DNA of 64,000 nt from Ignavibacteria bacterium (GTDB lineage Bacteria; Bacteroidota; Ignavibacteria; UBA10030). Both the position numbers and the translations under genes were made by a program. Location: the NCBI GenBank assembly GCA_016873805.1, contig VGVZ01000005.1, positions 106,689-170,688 of the forward strand, written 5' to 3'. This document shows positions 27,837 through 37,768 of this stretch, piece by piece (within the stretch, counting starts at the first letter, position 1; each line of letters starts with the position of its first letter). Below the pieces are notes generated by a model. It was given only the letters and a program-made list of their open reading frames with translations, did no database searches and was not told the origin of the DNA.

Positions 27837-27985
27837 GATTCACCCCATGATGCCGATTGAATCGGCAGAGTGGCGGGTGAATCCAGGATCCCGCAATGCG
27901 GGACTCAGTCGCAAAATGACTGATGTTGGCGAGCGCAGTGATTTCGAGTTCACTGTTATGTTGAGCATCCCCGCCAAAGGCGGGA
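27837..27985. repeat. cluster of short palindromes upstream of tRNA-Arg
   Basis: Four hairpins in about 150 nt: GATTCACCC...GGGTGAATC enclosing GCCGATT/AATCGGC; ATCCCGC-aat-GCGGGA; CAGTC...GACTG; and CCCCGCC-aaa-GGCGGG. The 75-codon ORF over this stretch (27784-28011) is almost certainly a translation of repeats. Confidence 0.6.
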
Positions 27986-28001
27986 CTGGCAAATGTAACC
28001 T

Positions 28002-28075
28002 GCGCCCGTAGCTCAGCTGGATAGAGCGACAGCCTCCGGAGCTGTAGGCCGGGCGTTCGAATCGCCCCGGGCGCA
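28002..28075 (+). tRNA. tRNA-Arg (anticodon CCG)
   Basis: A 74-nt cloverleaf: acceptor GCGCCCG/CGGGCGC, D-arm GCTC/GAGC, anticodon stem ACAGC/GCTGT with loop CTCCGGA (anticodon CCG, reads CGG), T-arm GGGCG-TTCGAAT-CGCCC. The CCA end is not encoded. It lies 39 nt before the TPR gene. Confidence 0.95.
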
Positions 28076-28114
28076 CTATTGAATCCACTTTCTCACGTCC
28101 ACCATTGAGGATCT

Positions 28115-28804
28115 ATGCTCAAAGCGAAGAAGAGGGTCTCCAAACGAGAAATCAAGCAAGATAGACTCGTTTCCACGTATTTCGAAGCGCGATCGGTGAT
28201 TGACCAGAACAAGCGGCTGATCAGTACCGTCGCGACCCTTCTCGTGATCACTGCAATCGGGATATGGTTCTACTTGAATAACCGAGCAGCGGAAAATGAG
28301 AGCGCACTCGCCGATCTGGGAAAGATCATGCGCTATTACGATGAAGGAAAGTACGATCAAGCCATCAACGGAATTCCGGAAGAGAACGTTCGCGGGCTAC
28401 AGTCCATCATCGATACGTATGCGAGCACGGAAGGGGTTGAGCTTTCCAAACTCTATCTGGCGAATTCGTATTTCGCGCTGAAGCAGTACGACAAGGCCTT
28501 GCAGTACTACGAAGATGCGGATATCGCAAACCGTGGATTGCATGCCTCCGCGATTGCCGGCGCTGGTGCCTGCCTGGAGGCGCTCGACCGACCGGTCGAA
28601 GCTGCCCGACGGTATGAAGCGGCGGCTGCGCTCGAATTGCAAGGAGTTCTCGCCCCGGAATACTACCTCCAATCGGCACGCAATTACATCGCGGCAGACA
28701 AACGGGAGAAAGCGATCGAGATCCTGTCGAAGATCAAGAAAGAGTATCCAACCTCGCTCCCGGCGCGTGAGGTTGATCGCTTGATTGCTTTCGCGAATGC
28801 CTGA
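28115..28804 (+). CDS. membrane-anchored tetratricopeptide-repeat protein
   Basis: 229 residues: a basic cytoplasmic N-terminus (KAKKRVSKREIKQD), one membrane helix (LISTVATLLVITAIGIWFYL) and a periplasmic region with TPR-like helices (LGKIMRYYDEGKYDQAI, LYLANSYFALKQYDKALQYYEDA, GAGACLEALDRPVEAARRYEAA, YLQSARNYIAADKREKAIEIL). The layout is like YfgM, which assists periplasmic protein folding at SecYEG. That role here is inference. Confidence 0.8.
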   Translation: MLKAKKRVSKREIKQDRLVSTYFEARSVIDQNKRLISTVATLLVITAIGIWFYLNNRAAENESALADLGKIMRYYDEGKYDQAINGIPEENVRGLQSIIDTYASTEGVELSKLYLANSYFALKQYDKALQYYEDADIANRGLHASAIAGAGACLEALDRPVEAARRYEAAAALELQGVLAPEYYLQSARNYIAADKREKAIEILSKIKKEYPTSLPAREVDRLIAFANA

Positions 28805-28837
28805 TCTGCTTTGGTTGAAGATCCTTCACAGACATCA

Positions 28838-28878
28838 AATGGGCGCTCCGAGCAAACCGGCAGTGCCCATTTTCCGTA
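28838..28878 (+). terminator. possible terminator after the TPR gene
   Basis: AATGGGC...GCCCATT with an 18-nt loop followed by TTCC; weak. Confidence 0.4.
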
Positions 28879-28942
28879 TTGCTCAGGAACGAATCGCTGT
28901 GTCCCACTGATGATCTCCGAAACGATGCACTGAGACTCGAGC

Positions 28943-30292
28943 ATGTTCTCTTTTCCGAGCAAAGCATATTCCCATCGCATCATGCGCGTGGCAACTCCTG
29001 CGATCGCGGGGATGTCGACGCAGATGATCGTGTCGATCATCGAAACGGCGTTGGTCGGGAGACTCGGTTCCTCAGAGATCGCTCTGGCGGCGATGGGACT
29101 GGGAGTTCTGGCAACGTGGACCTTTACGAGCTTCTTTTCGAGTCTGGCCACCGGCACCCATATTCTCGTCGCGCGGAGGTACGGAGAGGGGAAGTATACC
29201 GACGCCGGTTTCATTTTGAACAATTCCTTGATCATCAGTCTCGCGATCGGCATTCTCTTCGGCGTGCTGGGGTACGTGTTCGCGCTGGAATTCATCAATC
29301 TGTTTGCTGCCGACTCCGAGGTCGCATTCGCTGCCGCAGAGTATATTCGGTACCGGTCGCTCGGCCTCCCGTTCTTTCTGTTGACGGTTTCGTATCGGGG
29401 CTTCTTCTACGGAATCGGCCACACCAAGATGTTTCTCTTTTCTGCGCTGATCGCGTATTTCGTCAACCTTGTGCTCGACTACATTCTGATCTACGGCAAG
29501 ATGGGCTTTCCGATGATGGGTGTGGGGGGAGCAGGGCTGGCGGCTTCTATCGGCATGCTTGTCAGTCTGGCATTCTTCGTGGTTGTAACTTTTCTCTCGC
29601 ATTATCGAAAGAAGTATAGGTATTATCAGTTCTTTCGAGTCAGCTGGCATTATATGGCGAGAATCGTACGGATATCGCTCCCTGTCTCGTTTCAGAATAT
29701 TCTCATCCTTTTCGGATTTCTGATGTTTGTCGCGATCACGGGTCTCATCGGTCGAGTCGAACAGGCCGCAACGCAGGTCGTGATCACCGCCCTCTTCTTG
29801 TCCTTCATGCCCTGTTTTGGATTTGGGATCGCGGCGCAAACGCTTGTCGGAAATTCACTGGGCAACAATCAGCGGACGGTGGCACAGCATTACGGAACGG
29901 AGACGGCAAAGCTCGCAACGCTGTTTACGATCGTGGTCGGGCTTCTCTTCTTGCTTCTTCCGGAAGCGGTGCTGCGCGTGATCACCAACAACGAGACGGT
30001 GATTGAGACTGCCAGACCCGTTCTCCAATTGGCCGGCGTGGCGCAAATCGCCTACGGCTCGGGAATCGTGATCGCACACGCCCTGCAGGCGGCAGGTGCG
30101 ACGCTGTATGTGATGTATGTCGAGATTCTGACACACTGGATTGTATTCCTCCCATTTTCGTATGTTGTGGGAGTGACGTTTGGCTATGGAATATTCGGAG
30201 CATGGATGGCTCTGCCGGTTTACGTCGTTTCGTACAGCTTCTTGACGTGGTCCAAATTCCTTTCTGGATCGTGGAAAACGATAAAGATCTGA
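28943..30292 (+). CDS. MATE family efflux transporter
   Basis: 449 residues with about twelve hydrophobic segments in two similar halves. Family features are ATPAIAGMSTQMIVSIIETALVGRLGSSEIALAAMGLG at the start, THILVARRYGEGKY, GIGHTKMFLFSALIAYFVNLVLDYILIYGKMGFPMMGVGGAGLA and GFGIAAQTLVGNSLGNNQ. It exports drugs or metabolites with Na+ or H+. The ribosome-binding site is poor; an ATG 13 codons downstream is an alternative start. The next gene begins 1 nt after the stop. Confidence 0.9.
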   Translation: MFSFPSKAYSHRIMRVATPAIAGMSTQMIVSIIETALVGRLGSSEIALAAMGLGVLATWTFTSFFSSLATGTHILVARRYGEGKYTDAGFILNNSLIISLAIGILFGVLGYVFALEFINLFAADSEVAFAAAEYIRYRSLGLPFFLLTVSYRGFFYGIGHTKMFLFSALIAYFVNLVLDYILIYGKMGFPMMGVGGAGLAASIGMLVSLAFFVVVTFLSHYRKKYRYYQFFRVSWHYMARIVRISLPVSFQNILILFGFLMFVAITGLIGRVEQAATQVVITALFLSFMPCFGFGIAAQTLVGNSLGNNQRTVAQHYGTETAKLATLFTIVVGLLFLLLPEAVLRVITNNETVIETARPVLQLAGVAQIAYGSGIVIAHALQAAGATLYVMYVEILTHWIVFLPFSYVVGVTFGYGIFGAWMALPVYVVSYSFLTWSKFLSGSWKTIKI

Positions 30293-30293
30293 C

Positions 30294-32444
30294 ATGTCCG
30301 GACTGCGAAAACTAGCATTTGTCCTTTTCCCCACCTTCTTCTTCATTGTGGTGTTCTTCCTCGATGTCGTACGAGGAGCCGTGACCGTTCTTGATGACGG
30401 GATGGACTACGTTCGCGGATCATTCATCCTCCTGGCCTTCGTCATGCTCTTTTTCTATTTCCGATCAAGTAGACGAGGCAGGACGGAAAATGTCGTTCGC
30501 GAAATCGGGAAACTCCTCGTTGCGACGCTGTTCGTCCTTTTCGTCGTGCTTCTCGGGACGATGGCCCCTTCGGTGACCTTCGTGGAGCGCGACTTCGCGC
30601 TGGTGCCGGCCAATCCCCTTACAATTCTGATGGCAAATGTCGCCAGCATCGCGATGGGCATCCTTGCCATCCTCCTTCTCCTGACGATTCGCGGCCTCAT
30701 TCTGCACAAGCGCAAGAAGGGAATCAGACGCAATTTCCTCATCTATCTGGTGCTCATGCTGGCTAGTGCCGCGGTCGCGCTGCCGGTCTTGATCGTTGAG
30801 GTCGGATTCATCGGTTCTATCTTGTTCGGCCTCGCGATCCTCATGACCATCGTAAATTCGTTCAAGCAGAATTGGATCGTGTATCTCTCGCGGCGAGAAA
30901 AGATCTACGGGATCATCTACTCGTTAGCGCTTGCCCTGCTTTTGATTGTCCTCCTGGCCGTCGTCACCAACAGGGGATTTCCCGGAAAAGCCATTTCCTA
31001 TTTCAGCGATCCGTTGGAACGATTCGTCGTTCTCAACATGATTTTCGGAGCGGTCTACTTCGGGATGGCCTTCCTCAGCACCTTGTTCCACCTTCCTACG
31101 GCGGATGTGTTTGAGCGGAAGCAGTCCGAACTAAGCTCGCTTCACAGTCTCAGCCGGCTGGTCACGCAGGTCTTGGACTTCTCCGATCTCGTGCGGACGG
31201 TGACACAGATGACCCGCGAGGTTTGCGGGGCACGGAGCTCCTGGCTGGAACTTGTCAAGAAACCAAGCAAAGAGCAGGCGATTGAATTCGACGTTGTCGC
31301 GACCAACAACATTACGACACAGGACATCGACACCATCTTGTCGGTACCCGAAAGCCAGATCCGATCGTTGATCCTCGAATCGCGCAAAGTGCTTCTCATC
31401 GATTCGGTCTCGGAGGATCGGAGGACCAAGCACTTCAAAGGGAGAAAGCTCGAGATCGGTTCCTTGTTGAGCATCCCCCTTATGTCTCAGCAGACATTGA
31501 TCGGCATTCTTCACGCCACGAGCGAGGAGGCGTACGGATTTGACCGGGATGACATCGATGTGATGACCACCTTCGCCGATCAGGTGAGGATCGCAATCGA
31601 GAACGCGAAGCTCATTGCACAGTCCTTGGAACGTGAGCGCTACCACCAGGAAATCCTGCTTGCGCAACAGATGCAAAAAAAACTCCTGCCGCAGAAACTG
31701 CCGACTCACCCCGCGTTTGAAGTCTCGGCCATCTCGGAACCATCCCACGAAGTGGGTGGGGACCCCTACGATTTTGTCGAGCTGGGCGATGAACGGATCG
31801 GCGTGGTCATCGGCGATGTCTCCGGCAAAGGGATTTCCGCTGCATTCTACATGGCAGAGATGAAGGGGATATTCCAGGCGCTCAGCAAATCGGCGGTGAC
31901 ACCGAGGGATTTCGTGCTCCAGGCGAACGAGGCGCTCACAGACAGCCTCGATCGGAAGACCTTTGTGAGTCTCCTGTACGCCGTCTTTGATTTGAAGAAT
32001 TCAACTGCTACAATAGCACGGGCGGGACACTGTCCGGTGATCCACGTGAGGGGAGCGGGGCATACCTTCATCCGGCCGGGGGGACTGGGATTGGGATTGA
32101 CCAAAGACGACCTCTTTAATCGTTCGACGGAAGAGCTTTCGATTTCGCTTTTACCCGGAGACGCGTGTATTTTCTACACCGATGGGGTAACCGAGGTGCG
32201 GAGTCCGTCCGGTGAGGAATTCGGGGTTGAACGGCTCGTCAAGAGCATCATGGATCGGAAGGGTGCGGGCGCGGAAACGATTCGCGAGCGCGTGTGGGAT
32301 AATATTCGACGATTTGCCGGAGACGAGAATTTTGAGGACGACCTTACGCTTGTTGTGGTGAAATGGCATGGAGAGGCGGAAATGAGCGACATTTCGAGAA
32401 GTGCACGAGCTTTGAGCGGAGATATAAGGAGAGAGATAGAATGA
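30294..32444 (+). CDS. membrane GAF-domain PP2C-type phosphatase (RsbU-like)
   Basis: 716 residues. Seven or eight membrane segments fill the first 260 residues. A GAF domain follows (LVRTVTQMTREVCGARSSWLEL to FADQVRIAIENAKLI), then a short coiled coil (ERERYHQEILLAQQMQKKLLPQ). The SpoIIE/RsbU phosphatase domain has HEVGGDPYDF, VVIGDVSGKGISAAFYMAEMKGIF, RAGHCPVIHV, CIFYTDGVTEVRS and EDDLTLVVV with the metal-binding aspartates. It would dephosphorylate a STAS antagonist in response to a membrane or small-molecule signal. It overlaps the STAS gene by 4 nt, so that protein is the likely substrate. Confidence 0.88.
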   Translation: MSGLRKLAFVLFPTFFFIVVFFLDVVRGAVTVLDDGMDYVRGSFILLAFVMLFFYFRSSRRGRTENVVREIGKLLVATLFVLFVVLLGTMAPSVTFVERDFALVPANPLTILMANVASIAMGILAILLLLTIRGLILHKRKKGIRRNFLIYLVLMLASAAVALPVLIVEVGFIGSILFGLAILMTIVNSFKQNWIVYLSRREKIYGIIYSLALALLLIVLLAVVTNRGFPGKAISYFSDPLERFVVLNMIFGAVYFGMAFLSTLFHLPTADVFERKQSELSSLHSLSRLVTQVLDFSDLVRTVTQMTREVCGARSSWLELVKKPSKEQAIEFDVVATNNITTQDIDTILSVPESQIRSLILESRKVLLIDSVSEDRRTKHFKGRKLEIGSLLSIPLMSQQTLIGILHATSEEAYGFDRDDIDVMTTFADQVRIAIENAKLIAQSLERERYHQEILLAQQMQKKLLPQKLPTHPAFEVSAISEPSHEVGGDPYDFVELGDERIGVVIGDVSGKGISAAFYMAEMKGIFQALSKSAVTPRDFVLQANEALTDSLDRKTFVSLLYAVFDLKNSTATIARAGHCPVIHVRGAGHTFIRPGGLGLGLTKDDLFNRSTEELSISLLPGDACIFYTDGVTEVRSPSGEEFGVERLVKSIMDRKGAGAETIRERVWDNIRRFAGDENFEDDLTLVVVKWHGEAEMSDISRSARALSGDIRREIE

Positions 32445-32800
32445 CGGACTTCAAGATCAACCATCGGGAGGGCGACGGCGTCAGCGTCATAGAGCTCAAG
32501 GGGTATCTTGACGCTCACACGGCGCCGCAGCTTGAGAACGCTTTTCAGACCCTGCTCAACAGCGAGAAGTACAATATTCTTGTCAACTGCAGGGATCTTT
32601 CCTACATCAGCAGCGCAGGACTCGGTGTCTTTATGGCGTACATCGAGGATGTACGGAAGAACCACGGCGACATCAAGCTGACGAATTTGTCTGCGCGCGT
32701 GTACAACGTCTTCGACTTGCTCGGATTTCCACTTCTCTATGAGATCTTCAAGGAGGAGAGGGAAGCGATTGGCAGGTTCAAGGTGCGGCCCAGGTCGTAA
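32441..32800 (+). CDS. STAS-domain anti-sigma factor antagonist (RsbV-like)
   Basis: 119 residues: VSVIELKGYLDAHTAPQLENAF, then NILVNCRDLSYISSAGLGVFMAYIEDVRK with the serine pair of the phosphorylation site, and LTNLSARVYNVFDLLGF. AAGGAGAGAG precedes the ATG, fixing this start rather than the ORF-track start inside the phosphatase gene. In partner switching this protein binds the RsbW-type kinase when unphosphorylated. The phosphatases on either side and the kinase immediately after complete the cycle. Confidence 0.9.
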   Translation: MTDFKINHREGDGVSVIELKGYLDAHTAPQLENAFQTLLNSEKYNILVNCRDLSYISSAGLGVFMAYIEDVRKNHGDIKLTNLSARVYNVFDLLGFPLLYEIFKEEREAIGRFKVRPRS

Positions 32801-32820
32801 GGAATCCAGCGATCATCACC

Positions 32821-33243
32821 ATGAAACTAGCATTCTCAAAAACGATTGAGAGCAGAACGGAGAATCTGCGCGCCGTGCGGGAACTCATCGGCGGAGCGGC
32901 AAAAGACTTCGGTTTTTCTGAGGAAGATTCCTCGAAAATTGCCCTCGCCGTCGATGAGGCATGCACGAATATCATCCGTCATGCGTACCATAACCGGTCC
33001 GACAAGAATATCGAAATCACCGTCTACGCGGAGAAGGAGACGTTTGAAGTCCGTATCATCGACTCGGGCGATAGCTTCGATCCGGAAGCGCTGAAACCGG
33101 TGAACCTGAAGGAACATCTCACGGCATTCCGACGGGGCGGTCTCGGCGTTCATCTGATGAAAACGCTTATGGATGACGTCAAGTACCGTTCTGTCTCGGG
33201 ACGCAAGAACGAAGTTCGCCTCACAAAACATCTCCCTCAGTAG
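32821..33243 (+). CDS. anti-sigma regulatory serine kinase (RsbW/SpoIIAB-like)
   Basis: 140 residues with the GHKL ATPase pattern: KIALAVDEACTNIIRHAYHNRSDKNIEITV (N-box with the metal-binding Asn), VRIIDSGDSFDP (G1-like box) and FRRGGLGVHLMKTLMDDVKY (G2 box). It would phosphorylate the preceding STAS protein and hold an unknown partner inactive. No sigma factor gene is adjacent, so its target lies elsewhere or is not a sigma factor. Confidence 0.9.
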   Translation: MKLAFSKTIESRTENLRAVRELIGGAAKDFGFSEEDSSKIALAVDEACTNIIRHAYHNRSDKNIEITVYAEKETFEVRIIDSGDSFDPEALKPVNLKEHLTAFRRGGLGVHLMKTLMDDVKYRSVSGRKNEVRLTKHLPQ

Positions 33244-33264
33244 CGATCTTAACTCGAACCATCT

Positions 33265-35028
33265 GTGTCCATCAAGAAACGCCAACAACGTCGCGACACA
33301 CACAAACCCGTACGCCCTACCACGGTCTCCTCAGCCGAGATTCTTCCGCTGTTCGAATTCAGCCAAATCGTCAATTCGTCTCTTGATCTCCCGTTCATCC
33401 TCAATACGCTCTTGCTCACCACTATGGGGAAGCTCATGGTGTCCCGCGGTCTGGTGATGCTCCGACGGGACGGAGATATCTTCGAGGTTGTTTCCGCCAA
33501 AGGGGTTTCTTCGTCCGTCGCAGGTACGCGGCTGACGATCGCCGAACCACCGCGAGGCAACATTCTCCTCCATCGAATGACAACGAAGGGTTCAGATTGG
33601 ATTTCGTTCCTGAAGGAACTCCAGCAGGCCGTTCTCCATCCCATGATTTCCCAGCAACGGATCGTCGGATTCATTTCGCTCGGACAGAAGATTTCCGGCT
33701 CGGGATTTGAAAAGAAGGATCTCGAGTTGCTTGAATCGCTGAGCAACATTTCGGCGGCGTCGATCGAAAAGGCAAACATCGTCGAAGAGCTGAAGGCGGC
33801 AAATCGCGAAGTCGATCGGAAATTGCAGCAGCTGAATACCCTCTTTGATCTCGGAAAGGAGTTCAATCTGGGATTGGACGACGAGCGCGTCGTTCGTCTC
33901 CTGACATTCTCCCTGCTGGGTCAGATTGGAGTCATGCGCTATGTGGTCTACCTTCGACAGAACGACGAACTGCGGCCCGTTGCCGTTCGCTTGGACGATC
34001 GACCGCCGCTGTCCGAGGCTCTGACATCTCTGGACTCTCTCCGCCGGCCGGCCCTCGTCTCCGACCTTCACGGCGATGACCAATTCAAGTTTGGGGCAGC
34101 CTCGCTGCATGCAATCGGCATCGAGGCGGCCGTTCCTATGATGATCCAGAATGAACTCCGCGGTCTCATCCTGCTCGGAAAAAAATTGACGGAGCAACCC
34201 TACAGTCAGGCGGATCTGGAATTCATCTATTCGCTGGGCAATCTCGCGATCATCTCGATCGAAAACGTTCGCCTGTTTCGAGAAGCTCTGGAGAAACAAC
34301 GGCTTGACGATGAGCTCAAGATTGCGCGTGAGATTCAGCAGGGGCTTCTGCCGCAGACAATGCCCGTCATCGCGGGCTTTGAAGTCGCCGGCATCAATGT
34401 GCCTTCGAGTCAGGTTGGCGGCGACTACTTCGACGTGGTGAAGAAATCTGATCAGGAGTACATCATTGCAATCGGCGATGTGAGCGGGAAGGGGATGGGG
34501 GCAGCGCTCCTCATGTCGAATCTCCAGGCCAGTCTTCGCGCACTGGCGCCGTTTGAATCCCAATTGCCCGCCGCAACGAGCCGCATGAATGATTTGACAT
34601 GCGCGAATACGGGTCTCGACAAGTTCATCACCTTTTTCTGGGGGATCCTCAACGTCGAGACTTCAACGTTTCGATATGTCAACGCGGGGCACAATCTTCC
34701 ATTCCTCCTTCGATCAGACGGAAGCGTCGAGAGACTCGATCGCGGCGGGCTCATCCTTGGCGTGATGAAAACGCTTACGCCATATGAGGAGGGTGAAGTC
34801 AGTCTGAATGTCGGAGACACCATCTTTCTCTTCACCGACGGGGTGAGTGAAGCGATGGATGAAAACGGAAATGACTTCACCGAAGAACGGCTCGAACGCC
34901 TGCTCTTAGAGATTCGAAACGCTTCAGCACAAGAACTGCTGACCAAAGTGAAATGTGACATCGAAGCACATGCCCGCGGCGTTCTCCAGTCTGACGACCT
35001 CACGATGCTTGTGGTCCGCCGAACATAG
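33265..35028 (+). CDS. tandem-GAF PP2C-type phosphatase (RsbU-like), soluble
   Basis: 587 residues with a GTG start. First GAF-like domain about residues 25-180 (SQIVNSSLDLPFILNTLLLTTMGKLMVSRGLVML), short coiled coil (EELKAANREVDRKLQQLNTLFDLGKEF), second GAF-like domain about 190-355. The RsbU/SpoIIE domain then shows LKIAREIQQGLLPQTMP, SQVGGDYFDVV, IAIGDVSGKGMGAALLMSNLQASL, VNAGHNLPFLL, IFLFTDGVSEAMDE and SDDLTMLVV. No membrane segment is present, in contrast to the first phosphatase, so two inputs (membrane and cytosolic) seem to converge on one STAS/kinase pair. Confidence 0.87.
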   Translation: MSIKKRQQRRDTHKPVRPTTVSSAEILPLFEFSQIVNSSLDLPFILNTLLLTTMGKLMVSRGLVMLRRDGDIFEVVSAKGVSSSVAGTRLTIAEPPRGNILLHRMTTKGSDWISFLKELQQAVLHPMISQQRIVGFISLGQKISGSGFEKKDLELLESLSNISAASIEKANIVEELKAANREVDRKLQQLNTLFDLGKEFNLGLDDERVVRLLTFSLLGQIGVMRYVVYLRQNDELRPVAVRLDDRPPLSEALTSLDSLRRPALVSDLHGDDQFKFGAASLHAIGIEAAVPMMIQNELRGLILLGKKLTEQPYSQADLEFIYSLGNLAIISIENVRLFREALEKQRLDDELKIAREIQQGLLPQTMPVIAGFEVAGINVPSSQVGGDYFDVVKKSDQEYIIAIGDVSGKGMGAALLMSNLQASLRALAPFESQLPAATSRMNDLTCANTGLDKFITFFWGILNVETSTFRYVNAGHNLPFLLRSDGSVERLDRGGLILGVMKTLTPYEEGEVSLNVGDTIFLFTDGVSEAMDENGNDFTEERLERLLLEIRNASAQELLTKVKCDIEAHARGVLQSDDLTMLVVRRT

Positions 35029-35065
35029 CCATCCCTCATACCGCGTTTTGCTACTTCACGACCGT

Positions 35066-35094
35066 TTGAATTTCGAGCATGAAATCGCTACCTT
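35066..35094 (+). promoter_or_regulatory. promoter of leuS
   Basis: TTGAAT, 17 nt, TACCTT (then TCC). The leader would be about 75 nt. Confidence 0.5.
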
Positions 35095-35174
35095 TCCTGT
35101 TAATGACGCGCCAATCGAACGGAAGGGACCATCGTGTCCCTAATCTTTTATCAGCAAGGGATGTGCACCGGTAG

Positions 35175-37757
35175 ATGAAATACGAATTTCTGAAAATCGA
35201 AAAGAAGTGGCAGGAGTACTGGGACCGTAACAGGACTTTCAAGATCGGCGAAGATCCCACCAAGAAGAAACTCTATATCCTCGATATGTTTCCCTATCCG
35301 TCGGGATCGGGTCTTCACGTGGGACATCCGGAGGGTTATACGGCAACCGACATCGTGACGCGCTACAAGAGGATGTCGGGATTCAACGTTCTGCATCCGA
35401 TCGGTTGGGATGCGTTCGGATTGCCCGCCGAGCGGTATGCGATGCAAACCAATATTCATCCTCGAACGACAACCGCCGAAAACATCGCGACGTTCCGCCG
35501 CCAGATCAAAATGCTGGGGTTGAGCTATGACTGGGATCGCGAGGTCGATACCACCGATCCTCAATATTATCGGTGGACTCAATGGATCTTCCTCCAGCTC
35601 TACAACTCGTGGTTTGATCCCCGTTCGAAGAAGGCCCGTCCGATTGAGACGCTGCGCGAGGAGTTCCGAGCGAGGGGGACAAGCGCATTGGAAGTTGAAC
35701 ATTCCTTCACCGCATCCGAATGGATCGGCAAAACGCCGCTCCAGCAACAGGCGGCTCTTGCGGAATATCGCCTTGCATACATTGCCGAAATTCCGGTGAA
35801 CTGGTGCGAACAACTCGGGACTGTCCTCGCCAACGAGGAAGTGGACGAATGGACAGAAAAGGGCTACAGCGTCGTTCGGCGTCCCATGAAGCAATGGATG
35901 ATGCGGATTACCGCCTACGCGGAGCGGCTCCTTGAAGATGCAGACGAATTGGATTGGCCGATCTCCACGCTCGAGCAGCAGAGGAACTGGATCGGACGAT
36001 CTGAAGGAGCGCACATTGATTTTCCGATTCGTGATTCGCACCAGCACATCCGGGTCTTCACGACGAGACCCGATACGCTCTTCGGAGCAACGTACATGGT
36101 TCTCGCACCCGAGCATCCCTTGGTGGATGTTCTGACGAGCGTTACCGAGCGATCGCATGTCGAGAGATACCGGAAGGAGGCTGCGCGGAAATCGGATGTC
36201 GAGCGCGGGGCCGAGCAGGAGAAAACAGGAATATTCACCGGGAGCTATGCGATCAATCCGGCGACGCGCGAACAGATTCCGATCTGGATCGCAGACTACG
36301 TTCTCATGGGTTACGGAACTGGCGCGATCATGGCTGTCCCCGGGCACGATCAACGCGATTTTGAGTTCGCCAAGAAATTCAATCTTCCAATCCGCAGAGT
36401 CGTCGAGGCCGGTCAGGATGATGACGCGGCATACGAGGGAGAGGGGTTGGGTGTCAACTCATCCGGCGAAGAAGTCTCGCTGGACGCTCTCTCCACTCCC
36501 GATGCGAAGAAGACGATTATCGCCTGGCTGGAAAAGAAATCGCTGGGGCGCGCACGCGTTCAATTCAAGCTGCACGACTGGCTCTTTTCGCGACAGCGCT
36601 ATTGGGGGGAGCCAATCCCGATCATCCATATGGAGGACGGAACGCTTCGTCAGGTCCCTGAAAGCGAACTGCCGTTGCTTCTCCCCGAGCTGGCAAAATT
36701 TCAACCCAGCGGGACGACGGAATCCCCTCTGGCGCTGGCAACAAACTGGGTCAACTATGTGGACCCGGCCGACGGAAAGAAGGGGAGACGCGAAACGAAT
36801 ACGATGCCCCAGTGGGCAGGATCGTGTTGGTACTACCTTCGATATATCGATCCATCGAACGAGCGGCAGTTCTGCGATCCGGCGAAGGAAAAGTACTGGA
36901 TGCCCGTCGATCTCTATATCGGTGGTGCCGAACATGCGGTGCTGCACCTCATGTATGCGCGCTTCTGGCACAAAGTGCTTTTTGATCTCGGCCATGTGAG
37001 CACAAAAGAACCCTTCATGAAGCTGCGCCACCAGGGTCTCATCCTCGGTGAGGATTCCCGGAAGATGTCGAAATCAAGAGGGAACGTGATAAACCCGGAT
37101 ACGGTGGTCGGTGAATACGGCGCGGATTCCATGCGGCTGTTTGAGATGTTTATGGGACCGCTCGAAGAAATGAAGCCCTGGAGCACGCGGAGCGTTGAGG
37201 GGGTCTTCCGTTTCCTGAATCGGGTATGGCGCCTTTTTGTCACCGAAGAGGAGACAATCGATGCTTCGATCCAGGACATTCCCCCGACGGAGGAATTCGA
37301 AAAACTCTACCACCAAACCGTCAAGAAAGTCTCGCTCGATATCGAAGCCCTTCGATTCAACACGGCGATCTCTCAGCTGATGATCTTCACGAACGAGGCA
37401 ATGAAGCTCGAGGTGAAACCAAGGGCTTTGCTCCGGAACTTTGTCCTCGTCCTTTCCCCGTTTGCCCCGCACATCGCCGAAGAATTGTGGGAACGGCTCG
37501 GCAACAAAGAATCACTTGCCTTTGAATCGTGGCCGTCCTACGACCCAGGAAAAGTGATTGAGAAAACGATTGAGGTCGTGTTTCAGGTCAACGGGAAAGT
37601 CCGGTCCAGGGTGGAAGTGCCTCTCGACACGCCGGAAGAAGAGCTGGAACGCCTGGCCCTTGACGATGTGGGTGTGAAGCGCCATATTGACGGCAAACCG
37701 ATCAAGCGTAAGATTGTGGTGAAGAACAAGCTTGTGAATTTCGTGGTTGGCTCGTAG
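35175..37757 (+). CDS. leuS: leucyl-tRNA synthetase
   Basis: 860 residues, class Ia synthetase. HIGH-type motif in [21 protein letters not shown], the zinc/insert region with [17 protein letters not shown], editing domain with [23 protein letters not shown] and [21 protein letters not shown], then [33 protein letters not shown] and the KMSKS motif in [17 protein letters not shown]. The C-terminal anticodon-binding and [12 protein letters not shown] segments are intact. Start ATG at 35175 matches the family start ([16 protein letters not shown]). Confidence 0.97.
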   Translation: MKYEFLKIEKKWQEYWDRNRTFKIGEDPTKKKLYILDMFPYPSGSGLHVGHPEGYTATDIVTRYKRMSGFNVLHPIGWDAFGLPAERYAMQTNIHPRTTTAENIATFRRQIKMLGLSYDWDREVDTTDPQYYRWTQWIFLQLYNSWFDPRSKKARPIETLREEFRARGTSALEVEHSFTASEWIGKTPLQQQAALAEYRLAYIAEIPVNWCEQLGTVLANEEVDEWTEKGYSVVRRPMKQWMMRITAYAERLLEDADELDWPISTLEQQRNWIGRSEGAHIDFPIRDSHQHIRVFTTRPDTLFGATYMVLAPEHPLVDVLTSVTERSHVERYRKEAARKSDVERGAEQEKTGIFTGSYAINPATREQIPIWIADYVLMGYGTGAIMAVPGHDQRDFEFAKKFNLPIRRVVEAGQDDDAAYEGEGLGVNSSGEEVSLDALSTPDAKKTIIAWLEKKSLGRARVQFKLHDWLFSRQRYWGEPIPIIHMEDGTLRQVPESELPLLLPELAKFQPSGTTESPLALATNWVNYVDPADGKKGRRETNTMPQWAGSCWYYLRYIDPSNERQFCDPAKEKYWMPVDLYIGGAEHAVLHLMYARFWHKVLFDLGHVSTKEPFMKLRHQGLILGEDSRKMSKSRGNVINPDTVVGEYGADSMRLFEMFMGPLEEMKPWSTRSVEGVFRFLNRVWRLFVTEEETIDASIQDIPPTEEFEKLYHQTVKKVSLDIEALRFNTAISQLMIFTNEAMKLEVKPRALLRNFVLVLSPFAPHIAEELWERLGNKESLAFESWPSYDPGKVIEKTIEVVFQVNGKVRSRVEVPLDTPEEELERLALDDVGVKRHIDGKPIKRKIVVKNKLVNFVVGS

Positions 37758-37768
37758 AAGGAACCGAT

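Noticed and set aside
27784-28011. 75-codon ORF before tRNA-Arg
   Set aside because: It runs through palindromes and into the tRNA, and its first codons coincide with the promoter.
33592-34563. 323-codon minus-strand ORF opposite the second RsbU-like phosphatase
   Set aside because: Shadow frame; the plus strand encodes clear GAF and phosphatase motifs across the same bases.
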